Below are positions 20,205 to 30,948 of a stretch of DNA of 64,000 nucleotides, piece by piece. The position numbers were made by a program, and so were the translations under genes. Source of the DNA: Eukaryota sp. TZLM1-RC. Its lineage: Eukaryota; Metamonada: BaSk clade. Each line of letters opens with the position of its first letter. Within the stretch, counting starts at the first letter, position 1. Below the pieces are notes generated by a model. It was given only the letters and a program-made list of their open reading frames with translations. It had not been told where the DNA came from and did not search any database. Location: positions 1,302,001 through 1,366,000 of the forward strand of contig JAUPSS010000003.1 in assembly GCA_040285825.1 (NCBI GenBank), in the 5' to 3' direction.

Positions 20205-20812
20205 AAACATGAAATACACAACTAAAACTCCACATCCTCAAAATCCGCCTCCCCTACTTCAACACAATTAATTACTAAAGATTCAGAAAATTTCCCAAAA
20301 GAAGAGAGTGAATCAGAAATTAGTTTTACCATTCCCTTAAAAATAGAAAATACAATTCTGTTTTGCCAGTAAACACGATTGAAAATTCTTCCAGTTCTTT
20401 CCTTTACAACTACAACAAAATCCTCAAGGAAAGCCATAGCAGCCTTACCTAGAGATCCAAGCAAAGAAAAAACAAAGGGACATAAACTATATTGGGCATG
20501 AGAATTTTCATTTAAAGAGGAAATGGGTTTCGCATATTTAGCAATTTTATATTTTTCGCCAGCAAGAAGAGGATTATTTACATCTGAGTTGATGAAATGT
20601 TCGTCAGAAGAATTACAAGGGTCAATGGACATAGCGTCTAAAATAGTAAAACTACCATTTAAGCCAGGAACAACCAGATCACCTCATGACAGACCCATAG
20701 AAGCTCTGTTGTAACGCGTACTATCAATACTGGGGTCATCAAGAATTAATTTCGACAACAAAGGCTCTGAAAGGGAATCTACTCGATATGATTTGCACAT
20801 TACAAAAATTTA
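20205..20812 (-). pseudogene. LINE-B 3' fragment
   Basis: Minus-strand copy of the LINE-B endonuclease and C-terminal domain: MSIDPCNSSDEH, VNNPLLAGEKYKIAKYAKP, then GRIFNRVYWQNRIVF and the terminal EADFEDVEF. It is 5'-truncated at the SYRVDSF segment (20,808), where it abuts the FzC copy below. Confidence 0.85.
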
Positions 20813-20829
20813 GTTGTGATTTTTGGAAT

Positions 20830-22430
20830 CAGCATTTGGCAATCAGCAATTCTTCTTAGCCCAACACCTCTGATTGTGCTGGATTTACCTTATCGGCTTG
20901 TCTTAGCGTTCCAATCACCAAAGCCAATTACAATATTGTCAGCCTTAGCTTTTAACTTGGCTTTCAATCGGTTAACCCAGACAGCCTCACTCTTTTATTA
21001 TTTATATGTTTGTTCAGAGTGTGGCGTCTAAAGAGAGGGTATTGATAAATCGGGCAGAGCAATTCGTGTAGTAATTTTTTAATGTACCTCTTGAATTGTT
21101 GCAGATTCAAAAGATGTTTTTTTGGAATGTTCTGATAATTTATCAGATGTTTCTTGTACTGACACCTCGGATTGCGTAGATGGTAAATTAAATTCTCTAA
21201 ATGTAAAATCGGGAAGAGATTTAATGATTTCCTCTTCACCGTTGATTCTTGTTGTAACTGCAGTTTTGAAAGAGTTTTCACTGCTCTTAATCCTAATAAT
21301 GATCGAGTTTCAGTAGTTTGTTTCCGTTTTTCTGAACTTCTCTGTTTGAAGTTCAAAGTTTCGTCTACCAGCAGTGTAAGGTTCAATAATTAGTTTGTTT
21401 CTTTTTTCTTTTAATGATTTTTTTGTTTTTTTTTATTTTATTTTGTTTTTGCTCAGGTCATATTGTTTCCTTTGGACTCAATGTGACTTTTCTCTGCAGC
21501 ATATGATTGACTGATTTAGTAAGGAAGTTCCTTTGGATTCGGAGTTTCTGATACTGATACCAGTTTGGTTATCACATTCGTTGGGGTCTTCTCCAGCAAT
21601 GACCTTACCTTTTAAACAATTCAGTTCGTCTTCACAAAGATAATGAATATATGATTCATCCTTTTGTTTTTGTTTGACTTTACATTTTTTCAAATCAGTC
21701 TTCATGTGTTAAACTGAAACTCCACAGCCATCTGTCAGAACACTGTCGTCAAAGAAGTAAGCATTAGTTTTTTTTGTTCATGGCACTATGCTGCATGTTG
21801 AGTACTTTTTTCCAAGTTTTAAGTATTTTTATCAAGGTGATTAGTTTGATCACTTTCTTGAGTTTCATCAAACTCTGTGAAAGGAAGCTCAATGGATTCG
21901 TCAATTTTTTTGATTAATTAGTAATAATTTGCATACTTCTGGTTTCAATTCGCATATACGCTGGAGAGAGTGATGTTCCAGTCAAACTGTTTGATATCAT
22001 GTTCAGCCAAGTAGTCTGGTTGATAATTATTTAAGCAATTATCAAAATTGGAGATCATTAAAAGGAAATTAATTAGGAAATAAATGAATAAAAGTTTCTG
22101 AAGAATCATCAGTAACGACAGAATAGCTATTAAAATGGGTGGAAGCCGCAAAAGTATGTTTCTACCTAGTAAGCAATTGCGATACATTTGGGTCAAACTC
22201 CGCAATAATTACAGAGATAAGTGTGATAACATTCTTTTTAACTAAAACATCAGGTGGATTAAAATATGTTTTGTCTTTTGACTTTCATATTCCTTGATAG
22301 GACCCAATTTTGAAATATTCCAACTATGTTTGTATTCAATTTCATGATTTGTTTCAATGTCAATACACCACAAATTGATGTAATAGGAATGAAACATTTC
22401 TAATGAATTAAGGTCAATTGTTTGTTATTT
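20830..22430 (-). pseudogene. Exonuclease-Fanzor1 (FzC) copy 3, degenerate
   Basis: Read from 22,430 down, this shows first a DEDDy exonuclease: LWCIDIETN (Exo I) near 22,360, NVITLISVIIAEFD near 22,230, and YQPDYLAEHDIKQFD (Exo II) near 22,000. Fanzor1 pieces follow: VLTDGCGVSV near 21,740, VIAGEDPNECD (RuvC-I) near 21,590, and IVIGFGDWN with IRGVGLRR near 20,900. The order agrees with the copies at 31-33.7 and 34-37.6 kb, including ITLISV against FLISIV. Many stops and deletions are present, and the C-terminal zinc ribbon is lost at the LINE-B boundary. Confidence 0.6.
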
Positions 22431-22432
22431 TT

Positions 22433-22575
22433 AAGGGAATGGTGAAACTAAATTTCTGATTCACTTTCTTCTTTTGGGAAATTTTCCGAATCTTTGGCAA
22501 TTAATTGTTTTGATGTAGGGGAGGCAGGTTTTGAGGATGTGGATTTTTAATTGTGTATTTTATGTTTTCATATTT
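22433..22575 (+). pseudogene. LINE-B 3' end
   Basis: Only the last 45 residues (KGMVKLNF... to EDVDF in shifted frame) and the beginning of the 3' UTR. A 5'-truncated insertion next to the FzC copy. Confidence 0.75.
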
Positions 22576-23069
22576 GTTGTTGAATAAAAAAATTGTTTGC
22601 TATGTAGTTTAATCCATTTTTAGATTATCCTGTGGAAAGGACTCATTACTAGACAAGTGATAAAATAGCCTCAGATGGCTCTGAAGTCACACGAGGTTTT
22701 TGTCTTTGAAGTAACTACAGCAGCTCTTGTTAGCTGTGGCTAAACGTGACCTTCCCCTTTAGTTAGGTAGATCACGTCATAGGTAGATTTAAATTGTAGT
22801 TTGTATTTTATTATTCCTGATTTCTTATATTCTGGTTCATAAACTTTCCGTTTATTTTAGATTATAAACAACAGTGCACGAAAAGCAACACCCTACCTCT
22901 AGAAGTTGTTTTACGTTTCGTAGTTGCACAAGTAGCTGATTTCTTTTTGGTGACATAAATGTTTAACACTGGTGAAGGAATAAATGATATTGAAACCTAA
23001 TAATCAGTTTAGTATTAAATGCGTATTATTATGGTGCAATTTTATCAATAGCAACAACAAAATCATACA
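22576..23069. other. Intergenic region
   Basis: No frame longer than about 35 codons with coding character. Short inverted segments near 22,690-22,780 (CTCAGATGGCTCTGA and others) could fold, but nothing identifies an RNA gene. Confidence 0.45.
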
Positions 23070-25000
23070 AATATTTGCAAGATGATGGATTCAGCAAATG
23101 ACTATCTTCAGGGAAACGATTAAATTCAAAAAAAAGATTTCGTCCTCCACCAACAAAAGCTGCTTGACAAAAAAATTGAAGATTTTGTAAAGCAAACACC
23201 ACCAAATTTTGAAGAGAAGAACAAGTGAGCTCGAATTAAATCAGGACTCACTTCCAGTAGGGAAGCAAAGAATGTTGCACGAAGTTGATTAAATGAGCAG
23301 CAAAAATCGATAGATAAAGACGGTGCTGTCGACCTTAATAAGTGAATAGTTGTTCCTGAATAACAAATTCTCAAAATCAAAAATTCAAATTTTAGATATA
23401 TTTCTGTATCTCTCACTCAGAAATTGAATCAACCTCAGTACGAAGTGCGATTTCTGTAAAATTTTTAGTTGTTTTATCAACATTTCCTAACCAGCAACCC
23501 AAGAAACGAAAAGCTTCTTGAGAATAATTGGTAATAGAAATATTACAATGATTAATTTCAAACTCTTTGAATTCATTACCAATTAATAAACTTTTCCTGG
23601 GATTCAAGTGAAGTCCACTATCTTCATATTATGAAGCAATTTAAATTGAAGCTTTCTGGACAACATCAAACGACCAATAAGGGAGACGTCATCCATATAA
23701 CCTAACAATTTTTAAAGAATGATATTTTTCTTTGATTGCTTCCAAAGATTTTTGAATTGCAATACAAAATAATAATGGGTTTAAAAAATCCCAATGTTGT
23801 ACAACAGATGAAAATTTTAAAGAAAATACATCATAAACCAATTCACAACCAATGGTTTCACCGAGAAACAAGTAGAAATATCGTGATTGTTGAATCACTT
23901 CGCGAATTGCTTTTCTTTTCACACTATTGAAAGCTTTACTAAAATCTAAATTGAAAATAAAATTGTTTCCTTGGGCGTTAAAAAACACAAGTCAGATGTA
24001 AGAGCAGCAACTGAAGCTCCATCTTTCGTTTGAATACCAAATTGCAATGGCGACAAAAATTTACCAGCTTTTTTCGCAATTCTCGTAAAAATAATTGAGG
24101 TAAATAAACGAAAGAGAGATTCATCTACAGCATTTGGACGAATTTCTGACGGTTTAAATTCACTTCCAGGTTTTATTTCAGCAATGATACGTGTAGTAGT
24201 AAGCTCAGGTGGAGGAACCACTTTTAAAGAGACCAATTGTTGAAAACAAAACGCTAAATCATCTGTGATTTCAGGTGTTTTATTACAGGCAATTTTTCAA
24301 AATATCAAACGAAATCCCAGAGGGTCCAACAGCTTTACCTATTGGTATTTTTTTAATTGAAGCAAGAACTTCAAAAACATTAATTGGTTCATTAGTTCAA
24401 AAATTACAAATATTAGGTTTTGGACAAATAGAATTTTCGTCAGGATGGAGCTTCTTCAATTTTTCAACTGTTTCAAGAGTTGGTTGAGCAATAACAGAGG
24501 AAAGCAACGACTGAACTCCAGCACCATATCTTCCTCGAAGACACGGTTTTCTCTGTTTAACTTTTTGTAATGGATTTTGTATAAAGACAGCATTTTTGTT
24601 GACAATAGATTTTTTGGCGAAAAAGTTCCAAAAACTAACTATATCCCATTCATTTTTCTTCGAGTTACTTGTAAATGAACGAAGTTCAACAGACAATGGA
24701 ATTGAAGAAGCAAAGCTGACTTCAACAGGAAACTTGACTGGGTCTTAGAGTACCTTGTACTTTACAACATCAACAAAATAGCAATGGTCTATCGTGATTG
24801 ACTTCAGTAATGGATTTCTGACATAAATGACATGTATTCACATTAATATTTGGATCATCATGACTTGAAATCAAATATTTCCGATTATCAGACAAGTGTA
24901 CTTTTTCAGACAAGGATATTTCAGGACTTGTTACATTATGATTACTTGCATGAACTTCCACATTGTTGGACTCATGAAAACAACTGTTGAGCACATTAAA
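23070..25000 (-). pseudogene. LINE-F copy: zinc finger, reverse transcriptase and thumb
   Basis: Minus strand from 25,000: an N-terminal CHLCQKS...H zinc finger near 24,830, a linker (ENSICPKPN), VSLKVVPPPEL and ADESLF-type fingers, GIQTKDG, then motif A FNLDFSKAFNSVKR near 23,940, NPLLFCIAIQ, and YMDDVSLIG (the YxDD catalytic motif) in a shifted frame near 23,690. After it come FRFLGCWLGN and the IHLLRST thumb region. The endonuclease part is absent. It shows what the 5' half of these RLE-type elements looks like; frameshifts at each ORF boundary make it inactive. Confidence 0.82.
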
Positions 25001-25303
25001 TTTTATGGGATGGTTTGAGATGAAATGGTCACTTTTTTAGAACTTGAGGACTTTCCTTTTGTTTGAAATACTCATCCAGCTGATGAATAATATTGGGAAC
25101 AGCATTTTAACTGTTTTCTGTACTCAAATAGTTGATGACTTAAATATTCATTAAGGTGAGTTCGTTTTTACTTTTGACATTGTTTTGCCAATGCTTTGAG
25201 AATTTAATTTGAAAAGTCCAAAATAAACGCTTGTTTACAAATATACAATTAGAGTACATCAAAAAGCCAAAACGATAAATACAAAAAGCCAAACCTGCAT
25301 ATC
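25001..25303. other. Intergenic region
   Basis: A+T-rich sequence 3' of the MAP kinase gene; nothing recognised. Confidence 0.5.
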
Positions 25304-26412
25304 CTAACCTCTTCGCTTTGGTAAACTGGGGTTGAAATGACGAATCTCCTCATAAATCAAAGCTTTAATCTCTGCAGTGGACAGCTGTTCAGTTTCCCAT
25401 GGACAGGAGAATGGAGATTCAGCGACAGGTTCGTCTTGAGGGTCATGCAGCAACTTGAGATAGGGGTGTGCAAGAGCTTCATCAACTGTAATTCTGTTCG
25501 CAGGATCAAACTGTAACATTTTCTCAAGTAAATCTAGAGCTGCTGAGGACGCATTAGGAAACACCTTATTAAGAGGAACCCTGGGATAGAAAGGCATCTG
25601 CTTCAAGTGGTTTCTAATAGCTCCAGAAGCGAGGGCATCAATTTCATCACTGGAAGGACTTCCTAGCACGGAGATAATGGTCTGCAACTGACTACGAGAA
25701 CATGAACCGGGGAACAGTGAACGACGAGCTAGTAGCTCACCAAAAATGCAACCGACGCTCCATACATCCATAGCTCTGCCATAGCTAGAAGAACCAGGAG
25801 TAGCAAGCAAGACTTCAGGGGCACGATACCATCTAGTGGCAACATATTGAGTGAGGAACTCTTGAGAGTCTTCGTCAGGGTTAGCGACTCTGGCCAAACC
25901 AAAGTCACACAGGCGAAGATCGCAGTTCGCATTCAAGAGGATATTCCTATTGTTAGATTGCCAAGTAAGGATATATACCTAGGTTTTAAGTCACGGTGAA
26001 TGACGTGAGCAGAATGGAGAAACTTCAACGCCCGTAAGATTTGATAAACAAAGCACTGACAATGTTCTTCAGTGAGCGGCTGTGGGCTTTGAATAATTCT
26101 ATACATATCAGTTTCCATAAACTCAATAACCAGGTAAACATCTTTGAAGGATTTGTAAGATTTTGGAGCTATGATATCAATAAGAGAAATAATGTTTTCG
26201 TGGTCAAGATGGCGGAGTAGTTGAATCTCACGAAGGGTACGTTTTCCATCAATGGGGTTGTCAAAGGCGTTGTTGATCTTCTTTATGGCAACCTTGGCAT
26301 TTGTCTCATTGTCTTTCGCACAAACGACAATGCCATAAGCACCTTGTCCAAGAGTAGATAAAACAGTGTAACGTTCTGGTATCTCAAAGTCGCTACCGAA
26401 GATCTTGCGCAT
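25304..26412 (-). CDS. ERK-type MAP kinase with one short intron and a TQY activation loop
   Basis: Joining 26,412-25,979 and 25,946-25,304 gives a 358-residue protein kinase. Motifs: GQGAYG (22-27), VAIKKI with the ATP lysine, HRDLKPRN, DFGLAR, the activation loop FLTQYVATRWYRAPEV, a D-W-GC-E segment (DVWSVGCIFGE) and FDPANRITVDEAL. These place it in the MAPK family (proline-directed Ser/Thr kinases activated by dual phosphorylation). The TxY motif is TQY, not the usual TEY. The first frame-opening ATG at 26,454 lies inside the end of an FzA element; the ATG at 26,412 (MRKIFGSDF) is the conserved-looking start. Confidence 0.92.
25947..25978 (-). other. Spliceosomal intron (32 nt) in the MAP kinase gene
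   Basis: Minus strand: starts GTATATAT and ends TCTAACAATAG. Removing it restores HRDLKP-RNILLN, the invariant kinase catalytic loop, in frame (AG|G codon, Arg). The branch motif CTAAC ends just five or six nucleotides before the AG, giving a fused branch/acceptor signal. Confidence 0.92.
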
Positions 26413-26448
26413 AATGGTTTGTATCCAAAAATAGTCTATTTCTGTGGT

Positions 26449-27545
26449 TTTCATTTGAAATGCATACTTTCTTCAAGCATCATTCAAACTTATTCCAAGT
26501 ACTTTCATCCTTGGTGTGATCGTTCACAGACGTTCTAGAATCCTCGAATAATTGGCCACCAATCTGAGTGAGGTCATTTCTCCTCTAGAACAATACGTAG
26601 CTTTGAAGCTAGTTTCTTGTGGTCTCTGAAACGCTTCTCGTCTTATTCCATAGTAGTGCTCACTAACTGCAATTTCTAGCTGATTTAGTGATGCAGAAAT
26701 GTTTCTAGACCAAACTTGATTACATTCCGGACAACTGAAATGGCGTTGTGAACTTTAACTTCACCATCAACTTCTCGATAGATCTTTTGGTGTAGCATCT
26801 TGCAGCACTTCACCTTTGCAGATGTCATATATTCATCTCCGATCTTCACATTAACAAATGAGCATTGTAACAACTTGAGAAACGCCTTACGTGGTGTTTT
26901 CACTTTTTGACGTGATGTACCACCACCTCCATTGCCAAACCATACCTTTACTTCTCGACCGTTTGCAAATTTTTTCACTTTGTTGATAATTGAGCTGAAT
27001 CTTTTCTGTTTTCTTATAAAGAAGTCAAATGTGTTTCTCCCCAATGCTTTTCGAGCACCAGATATAATTGCCAATTTAGCAATGATTGTCTTACGTTAGT
27101 GCCTTCATAATCCTTGTAGTCACCGATAGTTGATATTTCAAGCAGATAATGGTTCAATTTCTGCACGTCATAAACATCTATTGATGAGTGGGTCAGTGAA
27201 GCGGAGTGATTGATTTTTCGTTGCTTTGGTACCAAGAAGATATTGGATACGGTCGGCCCTGAACGTGTTCCAATGCTGGAACCACATAGATTTGAGTGGT
27301 TGATGGCCCAGAACACCATTTCAGTTTCGTCATCAGGTACCTGCCACTCAGTAGCTTTTGGTTTCTGACGAGGTCTTGGCCGTTCAACCTTGGCTTGCAA
27401 GGTATGTTTTCTATTCCGAGTGGTTTCGTAGTAATCAAGTTCCCCTCTGGATCTCTTATCAGCCAAGGCTTCTCCAGACAATCTCACTCGTGCTGCTTTT
27501 GGGTGCGTTCTGAAAGTTATACGGACACTATCACCATTAGAAGAC
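26449..27545 (-). pseudogene. FzA copy 3: longest FzA, with N-terminal part
   Basis: From 27,545 the frame reads TMSSNGDSVRITFRTHPKAARV, ADKRSRGELDYYETTRNRKHT, then ETEMVFWAINHSNLC, corresponding to FCAIDPNHKNLC of FzB but with Asn at the RuvC-I Asp. After a frameshift near 27,060 it continues as ALGRNTFDFFIRKQ, GREVKVWFGNGGGG, KTPRKAFLK and TSAKVKCC, then a shifted DISASLNQ; the stop is at 26,609-26,611. The conserved 160-nt tail is 26,449-26,608. It lies in sense orientation 36 nt before the MAP kinase start. Confidence 0.68.
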
Positions 27546-27849
27546 ATGGTGTAGTCATTAGTTTTTGTTTTAAACAATAAATAAGAGTTTTTCAAAATTG
27601 CATATCTTGACTATCTGGACTAAAATTGACTACTCCAGTCTAACGTACTCCTGATATACATGAACTTCTAAAGTCTAATGAGCAGAAGATTTTTGAACTT
27701 ACTGAACTCCAATTGAAACTGTATTGAAGACACTTGTAATGTTAGTCAACATGGCTTCCTTGCAAAGATTGATTTTGACCAATTTCATATTAATGCAGAT
27801 GATAAATGAATAATTAATGATAATAATTTGTGTAAATACTAGTGGATAA
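27546..27849. other. Intergenic region
   Basis: Sequence between the 5' end of FzA copy 3 and the 3' end of a LINE-A copy, both on the minus strand. Nothing recognised; it may hold the FzA promoter. Confidence 0.45.
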
Positions 27850-29528
27850 TATTTATATAATTCTGATATTTATTGAACATGCACACTTAATTAAATTAAC
27901 TCAATACTAATGGGACGACTATCATTGAGCCAAGATTTCCTCTACAAAATCTTGATCTGCTTGCTGTCTAGCTAAAGCTTCCCTTATTCGATTGAAAAAC
28001 CGAGGTAATCTATTAATAATGGTAAATTGAATCCGTGAACGCCATAAAAAAATATCAAATCTTTTCATTGTTTTTTCTTGTACCATTTTTTGGAAGTCAT
28101 TCAAAAAAGTTTCTGCTTCATCTGATAATCTTCCATTTATCGAAAATGGGAAAGCAATAAAACCAGCTGTGTGTTTCTATCAGCATAAGCCTCTTCAATA
28201 TCTTTATCATATTTTCTATGTTTTTCTTTTGCTTTAAAATCAAGAGCAGTCACAGAAAGTGTTCTTCTGTGAACCAAAGTATCATTTCCAACATTACATG
28301 AGATAAAGTCAACAATAGCTTCAGAGTTATCAATCCAATCACAGTATACATCACCTTTATCATCAGAACCAAAATTATTCAGAGACAGTGTTTCCTTCAG
28401 CAGAGGCTCTTTGATACACGATATTCTTGCAGTTTGTGCCATATTAAAAACAGTGTCTCTAACAGCATCATGTAATGAAGAACGGTAAGTTATCAATTTA
28501 GAACAATTCAGAGCATGGCGCAAAGTGAGTTGAGGTGAATTCAAACAAATACATTTATCTTTTGATAATAACTGATTAATGGGGATATTCAAATATAATC
28601 TCATTTTTGTTACAAATGCTTCATTAGGGGCACACAATCCAAATCTTCGTGGTACAATGGTTACAAAAAGTGAACAATCTGATGACTTGATTTCACAAAC
28701 ACCCTTTTCCAATAACAATGAGTGAAGATCTTGATTTAAAACAGCCGATCTGCATATATTTTTATAAAGATCATTTTCATACATTCCAGTCAGTTGTTTT
28801 TGTAATGTTCGAAGACTGTATTTTAAATTTAAAAGATTCTTTTCTGGAATATTGCCATTGAATGATTGGAGAAAGCATCGACTCCATTTTTCTACATCAA
28901 TTGTTGAAATTTCTTCATTTAATGCAAAAACAGTGGAACTTTGCGTTGTCATCAATAAATCTTCCCAATCTGCAAATCTTTCGGAAAACTCAAAGATTGC
29001 ATTTCTACATCCACCGATAAAAGCACATGAAGTAAGAATGAAAGCCTTCGTCCAACCTAAACCGCCATAATGTGGACTAAGATAAGCATGGTCTGGAATT
29101 TGAAACATTTTACATCCCAGTAATTGTGACAAAACTTTTGCACGTAACTCATTAAACTTCTGAGCCAAAGGCCTAGTGACAAGAGGATTTGTAGATCGAA
29201 ATATATGATTGAAGTTGGAACTAAAACACAGTCTTATAATGGTAAATTTGATATGTTTCTGTATATCTAAAGTCATCATTCGGTCAATTTTATCGGAAAT
29301 TGAGTTCAACTTTTCAAACAATTTTTTGGTAATTTTATCATTAATTCTTAAAAACGAACCCAGATGACGAATAGCATCAATTGAATATAATTTGGCTTGA
29401 ATTTCAATACCATCAACTATTGTAGAAACTGGGGAATTCGATAACAAAACACATTTAAGTAAATTAAGTTGAAGGCCAATTTTGTTAAATAATTCTTTAA
29501 AACATCCAGTTGCTTCTCTGACAATCTT
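27850..29528 (-). mobile_element. LINE-A copy, best preserved, 5'-truncated
   Basis: The frame 29,447-28,137 (436 residues) is uninterrupted. It holds the reverse transcriptase thumb (SIDAIRHLGSFLR), the LSPHYGGLGWTKA segment, a zinc knuckle region (LRHALNCSK), TYRSSLHDAVRD and the restriction-like endonuclease core GDVYCDW then AIVDFISCNV. A C-terminal basic segment (28,104-27,922) follows in another frame. The 3' UTR ends GTTCAATAAA near 27,860. The reverse transcriptase palm is missing upstream of 29,528. This arrangement defines RLE-type non-LTR retrotransposons (R2/CRE/NeSL group). Confidence 0.87.
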
Positions 29529-30155
29529 TTATATTATATAATATATATAATAATATACAATACTTACCACATAACTAATAGTTCCAAAATAAAATATTAT
29601 CGATTCATCTTTTATTGTAGTGTTCGTGCAAGTGTTGGTAAAAGAAATAGTGTTGGTGAAAGAAGTGGTGTGGTGAAAGAGGATTTAATAATTATGTGGA
29701 CAAAACGAAAACCACAAATGGAAACCACAAATTTAGAAGACCTCAATAAGAGTCTTCAAATCCAACGTATTTTGATATAAGCCGATCATCTCCGGATGGT
29801 CAAGTTTAGACATGTGGATGTGGTTGAAGAATTAAAAATTGACATTTCGGATAAAGAATGCATTTCTAGTGAAAACCACAAATAGTAGTTTCAGTCCACC
29901 ACTGAATGGGAAGAGGACAAGAGGTGAAGGCAGGAGAAGGAAACTGGAAAAAAACATAGAGTTTAGACGGAGTAACAACGACCAGAAGAGCTAGAGGGTC
30001 AATCGAGCTGATGTTGATGACCACTAATAGAGATACAGTGGATAGGCATTTGATACCATTGTGGAAATCAGCAATCAACTTGAAATTGCAATCAGCATGT
30101 CAGACATCGTGTCAAACAGCGAGATTATTTTGACTCTTACCATTTTTCTAACATC
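29529..30155. other. Region upstream of the exonuclease-Fanzor element
   Basis: Begins with a TATATAATA-rich run. At 29,620-29,690 there are imperfect repeats of GTGTTGGTGAAAGA. No coding frame is supported. It could include the left end and promoter of the following element. Confidence 0.4.
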
Positions 30156-30793
30156 ATGCAGCAAAAGGAGAACAAGGATAACGAGGTTACGGACTCAGTT
30201 CCCACCTCCTCCTTCAACCTGTTTTTCACAGAACAGATGAGTACTTCCTCCCGAACTCCTCAGTCGGGAACAGTCATCCTGATTTACAGGAATAAGCGGA
30301 AGGTCAGAGCCTCGATTTCTTATCGAAATCGCCGGTCTGATCCTTCCGTGGGGGTAGAGTATTGCACTTTTTCAGTCATCATGTGAGTCATGAAATGGGT
30401 GCTGTTGAATCAGACATGGTGCTAATCACCTTGGATATGGGATGTTCTTCTTTGTGTTTTGTTTTGAATTGTTATTTTCATGTTATTGAGTATGTTATTT
30501 TTTGTGGTTTAGATTCTTGCACTTTAGATATGGGATGTTGTGTCTTAAATTGTTATTTCAATAATGTGGAGTTTGATTATTATGTTTATAATTTATCTTT
30601 TCAATCCAGTAGCTGTCAACATCTTCTATCAACAAACCCATATACTGTTGATTTAACAATGAATGGAGATGTTGAAGCAAATCCTGGTCCCAGAAAGAGA
30701 AGATCTAATTTTAAATCAACTCCTCCATCAAAAATTATGAGAAATGCGATTTTTGACCAACAAACATCAAAGCTTAAGCTAAAAAAACAATAA
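30156..30793 (+). CDS. N-terminal frames of exonuclease-Fanzor copy 1, with 2A-like motif
   Basis: Two overlapping frames, 30,156-30,386 (Ser/Thr-rich, then RNKRKVRASISYRNRR) and 30,362-30,793. The second ends with LTMNGDVEANPGP followed by a basic stretch RKRRSNF. DVEANPGP (30,668-30,691) matches the 2A consensus D-(V/I)-E-x-N-P-G-P exactly; in known 2A peptides the ribosome skips the final Gly-Pro bond. Coding-like sequence continues in another frame (ALNREICIEN, IEPSGSGFNL) up to the exonuclease frame, so this was probably one polyprotein. The upstream part is not recognised. Confidence 0.55.
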
Positions 30794-30948
30794 AAAGCAC
30801 TGAACAGAGAAATTTGTATTGAGAATACAGTGTTCAATATTGAGAACAGGAAGATTTTGACAAAAAAACCATTGAAACCGAGTATGGTCAAAAAAATTGA
30901 ACCAAGTGGTAGTGGCTTCAACCTCATCCATTGATTCAATTCAAATCA

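Noticed and set aside
22680-22790. Possible tRNA or snRNA
   Set aside because: Some inverted segments, but no T-loop consensus, anticodon arm or Sm-type site that I could line up.
22878-22990. Histone-like basic minus-strand frame
   Set aside because: Only about 37 codons, no histone-fold sequence; a Lys/Thr-rich reading is expected by chance in such A+T-rich DNA.
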